From Lachnospiraceae bacterium (GTDB lineage: Bacteria > Bacillota > Clostridia > Lachnospirales > Lachnospiraceae), in the NCBI GenBank assembly GCA_910575075.1, contig CAJTCY010000016.1:30363-94362 (forward strand): 64,000 nucleotides of DNA, written 5' to 3'. The first letter of the stretch is position 1, and each line of letters begins with the position of its first letter. A program made the position numbers and the translations under genes. Shown here in pieces: positions 26,344-35,759 of the stretch. A model generated the notes under the pieces. It did not search any database and had not been told where the DNA came from. It saw nothing but the letters and a program-made list of their open reading frames with translations.

Positions 26344-27390
26344 ATGAAGTTTATTCATATAGCCGATATACATTTGGGGACAAAGTCGGAAAGAGAAAGA
26401 CTTAGAGGAGAAAAACAGGAACAGCATGGCTGGCAGGCATTTACAGAGGTGATCGGCAAAGTAAAAGAAGAGCAGGTCCAGATTCTTCTGATTGCAGGAG
26501 ATTTGTTTCACAGACAGCCGCTGATGCGGGAATTAAAGGAGGTAAACAGTTTGTTTGCTAAAATACCGCAGACACAGGTGGTAATAATGGCTGGAAACCG
26601 TGATTATCTCACGCCAGAATCCTGCTATCGGACGTTTCAATGGGGAGAAAATGTACATTTATTTAAACAGGAACAGTTGGAATATGTGGAGCTGGAGGGA
26701 TTGGATACCAGAGTGTATGGGTTTAGCTACTGCCATAAGGAGATTGCAAAACCTATGTACAGAGATATCCACGTGAAAGAAGGGGATTACTGTAATATTC
26801 TGCTGGCACATGGAGGAGATGAGAAGCATATTCCTTTCCGCAGCAATGATTTTGATGGAAGTGCTTTTGACTATGCGGCATTTGGGCATATCCATAAACC
26901 TATGGAGATTGTAAAAAATAAGGTGGTGATGGCAGGGGCGCTGCAGCCTGTGGACTGCAATGATACAGGAGAACATGGGTATTTTCTGGGGGAAATCAAA
27001 GATCATAAGTGCGAGACGGAATTTGTGCCTCTGCATTATTGCGAATACGTGCCTCTGAATCTGAAAGTCAGCCCAGAGATTACCCAGGGTGCACTGCGCG
27101 AATTTGTTACGTCAAGAATTCATGCGGCTCCGGAATATCAAAAATTCAGGATTACCTTAAGCGGTTTCTGTGATGAAGAGCATCCGGTGGACGCCAGAGA
27201 ACTTAAGAAAATGGACCGTGTAGTACAGGTTATTGATAAATGCCGGGCTGATTACGATTTTGAAAAACTAAAGATTGAATATGGACAGCAGATATTGGGA
27301 AGATACATCAGAGCGTTGGAGGAAATGCCTCAGAACGAAGTTACGAAGAAAGCACTATATTATGGCGTGGAGGCGTTAATGTCAGAATGA
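26344..27390 (+). CDS. SbcD/YhaO-like metallophosphoesterase (DNA repair exonuclease)
   Basis: 348 residues. Calcineurin-like motifs in order: FIHIADIHLG (D-x-H), IAGDLFHRQP (GD), MAGNRD (GN-H/R), LLAHGG, FGHIHKP (GxH). These build the two-metal nuclease site of the Mre11/SbcD family. It overlaps the ATPase gene by 4 bp, as expected for a nuclease-ATPase complex. In the GNHD position it reads GNRDYLTP, so the usual catalytic His is replaced by Arg. It resembles YhaO more than true SbcD. Confidence 0.9.
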   Translation: MKFIHIADIHLGTKSERERLRGEKQEQHGWQAFTEVIGKVKEEQVQILLIAGDLFHRQPLMRELKEVNSLFAKIPQTQVVIMAGNRDYLTPESCYRTFQWGENVHLFKQEQLEYVELEGLDTRVYGFSYCHKEIAKPMYRDIHVKEGDYCNILLAHGGDEKHIPFRSNDFDGSAFDYAAFGHIHKPMEIVKNKVVMAGALQPVDCNDTGEHGYFLGEIKDHKCETEFVPLHYCEYVPLNLKVSPEITQGALREFVTSRIHAAPEYQKFRITLSGFCDEEHPVDARELKKMDRVVQVIDKCRADYDFEKLKIEYGQQILGRYIRALEEMPQNEVTKKALYYGVEALMSE

Positions 27391-29036
27391 AGATAACAGA
27401 GATTCAAATTAAAAATTTTGGAAAACTCCAGAATATCAATGTTCGTCCTCTTCCTGGGCTGAATGTGATTTATGGAGAAAACGAGACAGGAAAATCTACT
27501 ATGCAGCAGTTTATTACGGGTATGCTGTTCGGCATAGAGAAACCGAAGGACACTTCTGAGAAAAATAATAGTTATCAGCAGTATGAGCCATGGGACAGCG
27601 GCTCTTGTTATGCCGGAGGGATGAAATTTACAGTGGGAGGAAAGCCGTTTTTTCTGGAACGGAATTTTCACCACAAGGAAAAGTCGGCGAGCCTGATCAA
27701 TGAAAAGGATGGAGAAAAGCTGTCTGTGGAGCAGGGGGACCTGGAAATGCTGCTGGGCGGAATGAAGAAAACTGCTTATGAAAATACATATTGTATCCGC
27801 CAGGCAGAAATTGAGACGAAAGAAGAGTTTGCGGAAGTTCTGCAGAACTATTTTGTAAATGCTTCTACAGGAGGCGAAGGTGATATAGATCTGACAGGCG
27901 CCAGGAAGCGTCTGCGGGAACGCAAAGAAGAGGCGGAACAGAGGTATAAGGAAGAGACGGAACAGAGAAAAGAGATTCTGGAAAAGATGCGTCTGGAGGA
28001 AAACATCCTCAAAAAAGACATTGAGCAGCTTGAAAGCCAGCAGAAGGAGAGCCTTGTAAATATATCTGGTCAGCATTCAAATTTCATTATACCAGAACGT
28101 GATACCAATCAAATGGCGGAATATCTGCGTGATATACGTCAGAAGAAGAAGCAGCAGGGTTATCTGTGGCGAGGCGGAATTTCGCTTGCAATTGCTCTGA
28201 TTGGATTGATTTTGGGGATTTTGAATGTATGGCATCATCCTCTTGGCCAGTCAGGCACAGGCTGGATGGTTCTGGAACTGTTCCTGCTGTTTGCATTTTT
28301 GGGGGGAACAGGAAGCGTGTGTTACTGGATGCAGAAAGAGAGAAGGCTCAGGCAGATTCGCCGGAAACAGCAGGAAGAGGCAAAGGAACTTACCATTTCC
28401 GCATCCAGAGACATGGAATGGAAACGTGTGCATGAGGAACAGGAGAAACAGGCAAAACACCAGGCAGTGGAGGCACTGCTTCAGGAGCAGCTGGCGGAAA
28501 AGCAGGCATTGCTGATAAATCTTCAGGAAGAGATTGAGGAAACTCTGGAGGAAGCGGAAGGAGAAAAGGAGCTGGAACAGCGGATCAAAGCCTATGAACT
28601 GGCCTATGCGACGCTGCAGACCTTGTCTCAGGATATTTATCACGATACCAGAAAACAGTTAGAACAGGTAATGTCTCAGATTTTGGCGGAAATGACCCAG
28701 GGAAAATATGATACCATAGGACTGGATGACCAGATGAATCTGATGGTGGAAAAAGACAGCCGCAGCCTCCATCCATGGCAGCTCAGCCAGGGCGTTATGG
28801 AGCAGATGTACGTGGCGCTTCGCTTTGGGGCAGGAGGAATGTTCACCCAGGAGGAATCTATGCCTATCATTTTGGATGAGGTATTTGCCGCTTTTGACGA
28901 AAAGCGCCTGGAGGCAGCTTTGCAGTGGCTGGGCAGACAGAAAGGACAGATTTTTCTGTTTACCTGCCAGAGAAGGGAGATGGAGATTCTGGAACGGAAC
29001 CATATTCCCTATGGAAAAATTATGTTGAGCAGATAG
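27387..29036 (+). CDS. YhaN/SbcC-like AAA ATPase, shortened and with membrane helices
   Basis: 549 residues. Walker A YGENETGKSTMQQ near residue 30; Walker B with PIILDEVFAAFDEKR near residue 490 and signature LSQGVMEQMYVALRFG. The central arms are coiled coil but far shorter than in SbcC/YhaN (about 900-1000 residues), and two hydrophobic helices (about 265-310) sit in the middle, which suggests a membrane-tethered ATPase. It overlaps the nuclease gene by ATGA. Partner of the SbcD-like nuclease in DNA-end processing or a related membrane task. Confidence 0.88.
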   Translation: MKITEIQIKNFGKLQNINVRPLPGLNVIYGENETGKSTMQQFITGMLFGIEKPKDTSEKNNSYQQYEPWDSGSCYAGGMKFTVGGKPFFLERNFHHKEKSASLINEKDGEKLSVEQGDLEMLLGGMKKTAYENTYCIRQAEIETKEEFAEVLQNYFVNASTGGEGDIDLTGARKRLRERKEEAEQRYKEETEQRKEILEKMRLEENILKKDIEQLESQQKESLVNISGQHSNFIIPERDTNQMAEYLRDIRQKKKQQGYLWRGGISLAIALIGLILGILNVWHHPLGQSGTGWMVLELFLLFAFLGGTGSVCYWMQKERRLRQIRRKQQEEAKELTISASRDMEWKRVHEEQEKQAKHQAVEALLQEQLAEKQALLINLQEEIEETLEEAEGEKELEQRIKAYELAYATLQTLSQDIYHDTRKQLEQVMSQILAEMTQGKYDTIGLDDQMNLMVEKDSRSLHPWQLSQGVMEQMYVALRFGAGGMFTQEESMPIILDEVFAAFDEKRLEAALQWLGRQKGQIFLFTCQRREMEILERNHIPYGKIMLSR

Positions 29037-29044
29037 GAAAGTCT

Positions 29045-31150
29045 ATGAGTGAAAAAAAGCAAAATAAAAGTCAGAAGAAAAAAAAGCATAAGAAGAAATA
29101 CCGTATATTTTGGTTTTTTGCGAGACTTCAGATCTTATTTCTGATTCTTGTGGCGGCTGGTCTGGGCTGGTATTATTTTGGAGGCTATGCCCAGAAAGTA
29201 AACGCATTGCAGCAAGAAGCTAAGAAGCTGGTGCGTGAATCAAATGAAGAGACGTTTCGTTCAGTACAGACCAGTCTGGTGTATGATGCCAACGGAACGC
29301 TGGTTTCTACCTTAAAGGGGGAAAAGGACGTGTACTATCTGGAGTATGAGGATATTCCCCCGTATGCGGCAGCCGCGATGGTGAGCATTGAGGATAAAAA
29401 GTTTTACCGTCACAATGGAATTGATATCAAGGCGATTATGCGTGCCGCCAAGGCAATGATACAAAACGGGAAAGTAACGCAGGGCGGCAGCACCATTACC
29501 CAGCAGCTTTCCAGAAATATTTTTCTTAACCATGACGTAAAATGGGAGCGGAAGATTGAGGAAATGTTTATTGCTGTCGAGCTGGAGAAAGTTTACAGTA
29601 AAAACAAGATCATGGAATTTTACCTGAACAATGTCTACTTTGGCAACGGTTATTACGGCATACAGGCAGCAAGCAAGGGATATTTCAGCACAGAAGTGAG
29701 TAACCTGGATTTGTCGCAGATTACGTTTCTGTGTGCAATCCCCAATAATCCCAGTCTGTATGACCCAATGGTGCGTTTTGAGAATACTTTAAAGCGCCGG
29801 AACCGTATTTTAGACCAGATGCATGAGGATGGAAAAATCAGCCAGGACACCTGTGAGGAAGCCAAGATGGAACAGATCGCGCTGAATCCTTCCCAGAAAA
29901 CCAAAAATGATTATGTGGAAACTTATACCTACAACTGCGCGATCCGTGCATTGATGGCAGAGGATGGGTTTGTGTTTCGTACAGAGTTTTCTTCAGAAGA
30001 GGAACGCAGCGCTTATGAAGAAGAGTATGACCTTATGTACAGCGAGTTCCAGAAGAGCCTTTACAGTAAGGGATATCGGATTTATACATCTATTGACCTG
30101 AACATGCAGCAGATGCTTCAGGACACGGTGGATAATGGGCTGGCCGAATTTACAGAACAGACGGAGGATGGAATCTTTACCCTGCAGGGTTCTGCGGTAT
30201 GTGTGGATAACCATACAGGATTTGTCAAAGCGATCGTAGGCGGCAGAAACCAAAACCTTTCGGGCTATACGTTAAACCGTGCCTATCAGAGTTTCCGCCA
30301 GCCGGGGAGTTCCATAAAACCGTTGATTGTCTACACACCTGCGCTGGAGAGAAATTATACGCCGGATAGTATTGTCCAGGATGTGAAGACAGAAGAGGGG
30401 CCGTCCAATGCCGGAGGTTCTTATGAGGGAAGCATCAGCCTTCGCTATGCGGTGCAGAAATCAAAGAATACGGTTGCCTGGAATCTGTTAGAAGAACTGA
30501 CCCCCCAGGTGGGGCTGGATTATCTGAAAGCCATGAATTTTGCCAGACTGGATAAAAGGGATGAACGTCCTACCAGTGCACTGGGAGGATTCACCAACGG
30601 TGTGTCAGCGGTAGAAATGGCATCTGCTTATGCAGCGCTGGCAAATGACGGAAAGTTCCGGGAGCCTACCTGCATTATGCGTATTACTGACGCTCAGGAT
30701 AACGTGATTTTGGAAACAAAAAATGAAGAAAAAGAAGTCTATAAAATGAACGCTTCCAGAATGATGACAGATATGCTGGTTTCAGCGGTTCAGGAGGGCA
30801 CAGGACGAGGGCTTGCCCTGAGCAGTATGCCCTGTGCCGGTAAGACTGGAACTACCAATGATAATAAAGATGGATGGTTTGTGGGGTATACCAGTTACTA
30901 TACCACAAGTGTGTGGGTGGGATATGATATGCCCAGGGAGCTGCCAGGTTTATCCGGAGCCAGTTATCCGGGAAGTATCTGGAGAAATTTCATGGAACTG
31001 CTGCATCAAAACCTGGAACCTGTAAATTTTCTGCCTTATATTGACGAGCAGAAGGCGCCCCTGGATAACGGCGAATATATGGAGGGCCAGGACCAGGGGC
31101 AGATAGTTACACCCGAGGCAGGAGGAACAGAGGGTGTGCCGGATTTTTAA
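29045..31150 (+). CDS. Class A penicillin-binding protein (PBP1A-like)
   Basis: 701 residues from ATG 29045 (ATAGGAAAG upstream); an earlier start would overlap the ATPase gene by more than 100 bp. Lys-rich cytoplasmic tail, one membrane helix, GT51 glycosyltransferase (EDKKFYRHNGID, GGSTITQQLSRN, KNKIMEFYLNNVYFG), then the transpeptidase with SxxK (PGSSIKP), SxN (KSKNTVAWN) and KTG (AGKTGTTNDNKDGWF). Bifunctional peptidoglycan synthase. Eight bases after the ATPase stop, so probably one operon with the SbcDC-like pair. Its stop overlaps that of the converging permease by 4 bp. Confidence 0.95.
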   Translation: MSEKKQNKSQKKKKHKKKYRIFWFFARLQILFLILVAAGLGWYYFGGYAQKVNALQQEAKKLVRESNEETFRSVQTSLVYDANGTLVSTLKGEKDVYYLEYEDIPPYAAAAMVSIEDKKFYRHNGIDIKAIMRAAKAMIQNGKVTQGGSTITQQLSRNIFLNHDVKWERKIEEMFIAVELEKVYSKNKIMEFYLNNVYFGNGYYGIQAASKGYFSTEVSNLDLSQITFLCAIPNNPSLYDPMVRFENTLKRRNRILDQMHEDGKISQDTCEEAKMEQIALNPSQKTKNDYVETYTYNCAIRALMAEDGFVFRTEFSSEEERSAYEEEYDLMYSEFQKSLYSKGYRIYTSIDLNMQQMLQDTVDNGLAEFTEQTEDGIFTLQGSAVCVDNHTGFVKAIVGGRNQNLSGYTLNRAYQSFRQPGSSIKPLIVYTPALERNYTPDSIVQDVKTEEGPSNAGGSYEGSISLRYAVQKSKNTVAWNLLEELTPQVGLDYLKAMNFARLDKRDERPTSALGGFTNGVSAVEMASAYAALANDGKFREPTCIMRITDAQDNVILETKNEEKEVYKMNASRMMTDMLVSAVQEGTGRGLALSSMPCAGKTGTTNDNKDGWFVGYTSYYTTSVWVGYDMPRELPGLSGASYPGSIWRNFMELLHQNLEPVNFLPYIDEQKAPLDNGEYMEGQDQGQIVTPEAGGTEGVPDF

Positions 31151-33969
31151 AGATTTTCATTTTTTAATGCGTCGATTGTGTTTTCTTTGCTGATCCTTTT
31201 CATAGAGTAGACCATGGTGGCAGACACTACCAAAAATACGCTTCCCACAGCAATGGCAATACTGTACCATGGTACGAAAAATGCCATTTCCAATCCTTCG
31301 CTGATGGAATTGTAAATCATCCAGGTTACGAAAAAGGATACGGGAAGCCCGTAAGCCAAGCCTTTAAAACCATACAGAAGGCATTCGAAATTCATCATTT
31401 TGGTAAAAGATTTTGGCGTCATGCCGATGGATTTCAGCATGGCAAATTCCCGGCGGCGAAGATTGATATTGGTAGAAATGGTATTGAACACATTTGCCGC
31501 AGCTATCAATGAGATCAAAATAATAAAACCGTAAGAAAAAACGTTCACCACACTGAGCATAGCGCGCTGGCTTTCTTTTGAAGCAGCATAATTCATCAGA
31601 GAGGAAGAAGAGAGATTTTTATCTGCAAGTATATTTATCATGGCAGAATAGGCAGTATTGTGGTCCTCACACTGAAACAGCAGCTCTGTAGTTTGATTTT
31701 CACTGAGCGGGGCGTCAGAAATTTCATAATATAAGGTATTTTCTTTCATACCTGAAAATACATGGTCTATCATGCTGTACGGATAAAACAGCCGTACACA
31801 ATCTGAATTCTGAGGGAAGAATTCTGGTGCTTCTTTGGCAGCACCTCCTATGGAAAATGGAATTTCAAGGCATTTGTCCAAAGGGACATAAGTCTTGTCA
31901 TAAGAGTCAGTATCAATGAGCAGGGAACAGAGTTCCCCTTTTTCATTTCTGCCTGTTCCTGCATAGGAGTAATTTACCTGATCTTCTGTGAGGTAGGCGC
32001 TGAGTCTGGCGTCTGCCGCGTTATCAAACGCTCCAAAGCGGTAGAATTTTTTTTCATTTTCCTGGTACAGCCGCAGAGAATCTATAATGATGGCTTTTGG
32101 TTCGGCAGTGTTAAAATAATCATTTTCTGGAAGATGCTGCTCTTTCACATAATTCCGGAACTCGTTGTCTGCCAGGAAAATTACATATAAATTCATAGGA
32201 GACACGTCATAATCTTTATATTCTCCCTCCTCCTGTTCGTCAAGTTTTTTGAGGTATTCTTGCATCTCTGGGCTGAGCTGATTGGTTAAGGTCTTACTGT
32301 TGAAGTAGAGCTTCAAAGCGTAGGTGGAGTCTGTTACGCCCTGTGCTTTGGAGAGCTCAGAACGTATGGCATCTATCGAGAAGCCAGTATCGGAATGAAA
32401 ATAGTAGGCAAGGTCGTAATCTTTATCATTCACAACACTTTCCGCAGAAAATGTTAAATAGGCGCAGAAGCTGCTGGCAGAGATAAACAGCACAATACTT
32501 AAGAACAGAGAAATCACCGTGGCACGATATTTCCTCCGGCTGCGCTTGTAATTTTTAGTGGCAATCATTCCTTCAAAACCAAAAAACTTTTGTGTAAGTC
32601 TTAACGTTCTGATTTTACGGGAACGGATCGTGATATCGCTTGTCTGGCGTATGGCTTCAATTGCCGGTTTTTTCATGGCACGCTTTGCAGGAATGTAAGC
32701 AGAGATAACGACTGTCAGCAAAGAGACAGCGACTGCGATAGCAATGGCGCCAAGGGAGGGATGGACTTCCAGGGAAATTTCTTTGGCAGGTCCGAAAATC
32801 ATGGAAAATCTTTGCATGGCATAGTTACCGACATAGAAACCAAAAACGTCTGCCATCATATCCCGGATAAAGAATAAGGTAATGCCGATGCCAAGAATTC
32901 CAGACAGAACTCCCAGAGGAATACCGATACCGCTTAAAAACAGTGCTTCAAAAATTACGCTTCCCGTCAACTGCCGTTTGGTGGCGCCAATGGAGGCAAG
33001 CAGTCCAAATTGTCTGGTCCGTTCACTGACAGATATGGAAAAAGCGTTGTATATCAGTGAAATGGAACCAAACATAATGATCAGGATCAGTATGGAGCCA
33101 AGGTTGTAGAGGACACGGTTGTAACTGCTTTCTCCAGAATAGCCATAATATCTGAGAAGATCAGAATTCGTTTTGTAATCTGTAACATCCGTCTGCGCAA
33201 ACATGTTTTCCAGCAGAGAAACAGTATCTGTGCTGGAATCTGTCAGAAGATATATGTTATAACTGTGCTTGCTGCTGTTATCACCGATTGTCAGCGCCGT
33301 ATAACCTGGCGCATCATAATTCTCAAAAGAAGGACGTTCATAGAATCCTACTATAGTATAAGTACGGGATTCGCCAGGAATTAATTTTTCAGAAACACCT
33401 TTATTTTCCGGTTCTCTGTTATAGTTGTCTTCTGTTATGTTCAGATATGCAGTACTGTTAGTTAAGATATTGCCCTCATTGTCCATACGTGTTCCAAGGG
33501 AAAGGGACAGTGAGTCATTTAAGGCGTATGTTATGCCGCCGTTCGTTTTTAAGTGTTCTGGGAGCAGGATTTCCTGGCTGTTCTCCGGCAGGCGTCCCTG
33601 CGTAAGATGGACAGGCATCATTTCGGTAAAATCAGACTGGATTCCGTAAATACATATATAAGGCTTTGCTTCATTGGATGTCTCGTCTTCCATACTGGAA
33701 AAGCCCAGAAGCTCCATAGAAACGGAATTTTTTGTATGTGGGTCGGAAGTAAGTTTTTCCTTGTCTCTGGCGGATACCCCATATCCAACGCCATACCAAT
33801 TTCCATCGTTATATATAGTATAATTAATCAAATATTGGCTGAGAGATGAAACCATGGTAGTCACTGCCGTAAACATGGAGGCTGAGAGAATGATACCCAC
33901 AATAGTTACCAATGTGCGGGTTCGGTTTTCCTTGAGATATTTTAGGGTGACTTTATGAAAAATATTCAT
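31147..33969 (-). CDS. Large FtsX-type ABC permease of a Bce-like module
   Basis: 940 residues. Two FtsX units: helix 1 (about 17-40), an extracellular domain of about 240 residues, three helices (about 285-430), a linker, helix 5 (about 480-500), a second extracellular domain of about 290 residues, three helices (about 785-930). The FtsX segments FNAFSISVSERTRQFGLLASIGATKRQL and FNTISTNINLRRREFAMLKSIGMTPKSF mark both halves (shown shortened here: GLLASIGATKRQ, AMLKSIGMTPKS). This is an eight-helix plan, unlike ten-helix BceB. It overlaps the ATPase gene by 4 bp. Likely exports or detoxifies peptides or lipids. Confidence 0.9.
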   Translation of the reverse strand: MNIFHKVTLKYLKENRTRTLVTIVGIILSASMFTAVTTMVSSLSQYLINYTIYNDGNWYGVGYGVSARDKEKLTSDPHTKNSVSMELLGFSSMEDETSNEAKPYICIYGIQSDFTEMMPVHLTQGRLPENSQEILLPEHLKTNGGITYALNDSLSLSLGTRMDNEGNILTNSTAYLNITEDNYNREPENKGVSEKLIPGESRTYTIVGFYERPSFENYDAPGYTALTIGDNSSKHSYNIYLLTDSSTDTVSLLENMFAQTDVTDYKTNSDLLRYYGYSGESSYNRVLYNLGSILILIIMFGSISLIYNAFSISVSERTRQFGLLASIGATKRQLTGSVIFEALFLSGIGIPLGVLSGILGIGITLFFIRDMMADVFGFYVGNYAMQRFSMIFGPAKEISLEVHPSLGAIAIAVAVSLLTVVISAYIPAKRAMKKPAIEAIRQTSDITIRSRKIRTLRLTQKFFGFEGMIATKNYKRSRRKYRATVISLFLSIVLFISASSFCAYLTFSAESVVNDKDYDLAYYFHSDTGFSIDAIRSELSKAQGVTDSTYALKLYFNSKTLTNQLSPEMQEYLKKLDEQEEGEYKDYDVSPMNLYVIFLADNEFRNYVKEQHLPENDYFNTAEPKAIIIDSLRLYQENEKKFYRFGAFDNAADARLSAYLTEDQVNYSYAGTGRNEKGELCSLLIDTDSYDKTYVPLDKCLEIPFSIGGAAKEAPEFFPQNSDCVRLFYPYSMIDHVFSGMKENTLYYEISDAPLSENQTTELLFQCEDHNTAYSAMINILADKNLSSSSLMNYAASKESQRAMLSVVNVFSYGFIILISLIAAANVFNTISTNINLRRREFAMLKSIGMTPKSFTKMMNFECLLYGFKGLAYGLPVSFFVTWMIYNSISEGLEMAFFVPWYSIAIAVGSVFLVVSATMVYSMKRISKENTIDALKNENL

Positions 33970-34649
33970 GAGCGTATCACCTCATCTCTTGTAATTTTGC
34001 CGTCTTCAATGGCAAGAATCCGATTTGCCTGCAGGGCAATGTTTTCATCATGGGTGATGACAATCAATGTCTGCTTGTATTTTTCGTTGGAGAATTTTAA
34101 TAATTCAACGATTTCCTGGCTGTTTTTGGAATCCAGATTTCCTGTGGGTTCGTCAGCGAGGACCACGGCGGGAGCATTCATCAATGCTCTGCCAATGGAG
34201 ACGCGCTGCTGCTGGCCCCCAGAAAGCTGATTGGGCAGATGTTCTTCTCTGCCTTTGAGCGAGAGGAGCCCCAGCAGTTCCTGGAGACGGTCTTCGTTCA
34301 CCGGGCGTCCATCCATAAGTACCGGCAGTGTCATATTCTCTGTTACATTTAATACTGGAATTAAATTGTAGAACTGATAAATCAGTCCTACCTGCCGTCT
34401 GCGGAAAATGGCAAGCTGGCTCTCATTCTGAGCATAAACGTCTGTGCCTTCCATATATACTTTGCCAGAGGTTGGGACATCCACGCCTCCCAGGACATGC
34501 AGCAGCGTGGACTTTCCAGAACCAGAGGGACCGATTATGGCAATAAATTCGCCTTTGTGTACGGAAAATGAAACGTCATCCAAAGCTTTTACCTGATTTT
34601 CGCCAGTACCATAGACTTTGGTCACATGTTCTGCTTTTAATATTTCCAT
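33966..34649 (-). CDS. ABC transporter ATPase (MacB/LolD/BceA type)
   Basis: 227 residues. Walker A GPSGSGKST, Q-loop YQFYNLIPVLNVTEN, signature LSGGQQQRVSIGRAL, Walker B VVLADEPTGNLDS, H-loop VITHDE. The YNL-PVLTV-type motif and length place it in the MacB/BceA exporter branch. ATG follows GGAGTTATG. Its own promoter with regulator boxes lies in the 93-bp gap upstream, so it is separately inducible from the two-component genes. Confidence 0.95.
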   Translation of the reverse strand: MEILKAEHVTKVYGTGENQVKALDDVSFSVHKGEFIAIIGPSGSGKSTLLHVLGGVDVPTSGKVYMEGTDVYAQNESQLAIFRRRQVGLIYQFYNLIPVLNVTENMTLPVLMDGRPVNEDRLQELLGLLSLKGREEHLPNQLSGGQQQRVSIGRALMNAPAVVLADEPTGNLDSKNSQEIVELLKFSNEKYKQTLIVITHDENIALQANRILAIEDGKITRDEVIRS

Positions 34650-34680
34650 AGATCATAACTCCTTTGCTTTGATGAATACT

Positions 34681-34733
34681 AGTATAATCAGATTTGGTGA
34701 CAGACCAGTGACTGGAATGTGACAAAATTGTCA
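34681..34733 (-). promoter_or_regulatory. BceR-like operator and -10 of the ABC exporter operon
   Basis: The palindrome TGACA-AAAT-TGTCA (34720-34733) fits the TnACA-N4-TGTnA consensus known for BceR-type regulators. GTGAC boxes on the plus strand at 34697, 34708 and 34719 are exactly 11 bp apart. The minus-strand -10 TATACT (34686-34681) follows, with a poor -35, as expected of an activated promoter. The regulator gene is two genes upstream. Confidence 0.7.
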
Positions 34734-34742
34734 GGTTGCGAA

Positions 34743-35759
34743 TCAGGTATAAAATTTTAAAATAAACCTTGCCCCGCCTTCACTGCGGTTTTCTGCTTTC
34801 AGTGTTCCATTCTGGCGTGTTACAATCATTCTGGCAAGGGCAAGTCCGATACCCACACTTTGTTCAGAAGCATTCTTTCCTTTATAAAAGCGCTCAAACA
34901 GATGCGGCAGGTCTTCTGCGTCAAAACCAGGTCCATTGTCTTCAATGATGATTTCTGTAAAAATTGCATTCTGAGAAAAAGAAACGTGAATACTGCCTCC
35001 AGCAGGTGTGTGTTCCATACAATTTTTTAAAATATTCAAAATGGCTTCCATGGACCAGGAATAATCACCCAGAAACTGCGGCGTTGCAGAAGAGGGAGAG
35101 CTGCTGTCAATAGCCAGTGTCTGCTCTCTCAGTTCCATAGGTATTAAAAGAGGTTCTGCAGCGTGCTGGATGAGCTGGGGAACGGAAACAGGCTCGTGTT
35201 TAAATAAGATAGTCCCGGCGTCCATTTTCGATATTTTAAGCAGAGATTCTACCAGCCAGTCAATGCGGGACAGAAGCTGGGAAAGTTCTTGTGTAAGCTG
35301 CTGCCTGCGGGAAACTGACAAATTCTGTCCTCGCAGGAGCGTAATAATCAGGTTAGAAGAAGTCAGAGGCGAACGAATCTGGTGTGAAATGTCTGCCATG
35401 GAGTCAGCAAGCAGCTTCTTTTCATTGGTGAGAGCCAATGCCTGTTCTCTTAAACGCAGGGTCATTTTGGACAATTCACTTTCCAGAATAGACAGCTCTC
35501 CTTCCCGGTACTTCTCGAACTGGATGGGGGTGTTGCTGTGAAGCATTTCATCTAGCTCCTGGCTCAAATTTCTTAGTTTTCGGTAGCGCATACCAGTAAA
35601 AAAATAGTGAACGGCAATATACAGGGCGGAGAATAGAAGCAGAATGACGCCGGTAGTAAAATCATAAAAAAATCCAAGGCTTAGCGCTATTGCAGTTAAA
35701 ATGAGGTGACAGAGCAGGCTTTTCTGTATTTCGGGATTGCGCAGCATTTTCATATTCAT
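34743..35759 (-). CDS. Intramembrane-sensing histidine kinase (BceS-like)
   Basis: 338 residues. Two N-terminal helices (about 13-33 and 37-56) joined by only a few residues (FYDFTTG), so no extracellular sensor domain: the intramembrane-sensing plan. H-box DISHQIRSPLTSSNLII, N-box LKNCMEHTPAGG, G-boxes EDNGPGFDAEDL and VGIGLALARMIV. Such kinases read the activity of their ABC exporter. It overlaps the regulator gene by 4 bp. Confidence 0.92.
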   Translation of the reverse strand: MNMKMLRNPEIQKSLLCHLILTAIALSLGFFYDFTTGVILLLFSALYIAVHYFFTGMRYRKLRNLSQELDEMLHSNTPIQFEKYREGELSILESELSKMTLRLREQALALTNEKKLLADSMADISHQIRSPLTSSNLIITLLRGQNLSVSRRQQLTQELSQLLSRIDWLVESLLKISKMDAGTILFKHEPVSVPQLIQHAAEPLLIPMELREQTLAIDSSSPSSATPQFLGDYSWSMEAILNILKNCMEHTPAGGSIHVSFSQNAIFTEIIIEDNGPGFDAEDLPHLFERFYKGKNASEQSVGIGLALARMIVTRQNGTLKAENRSEGGARFILKFYT

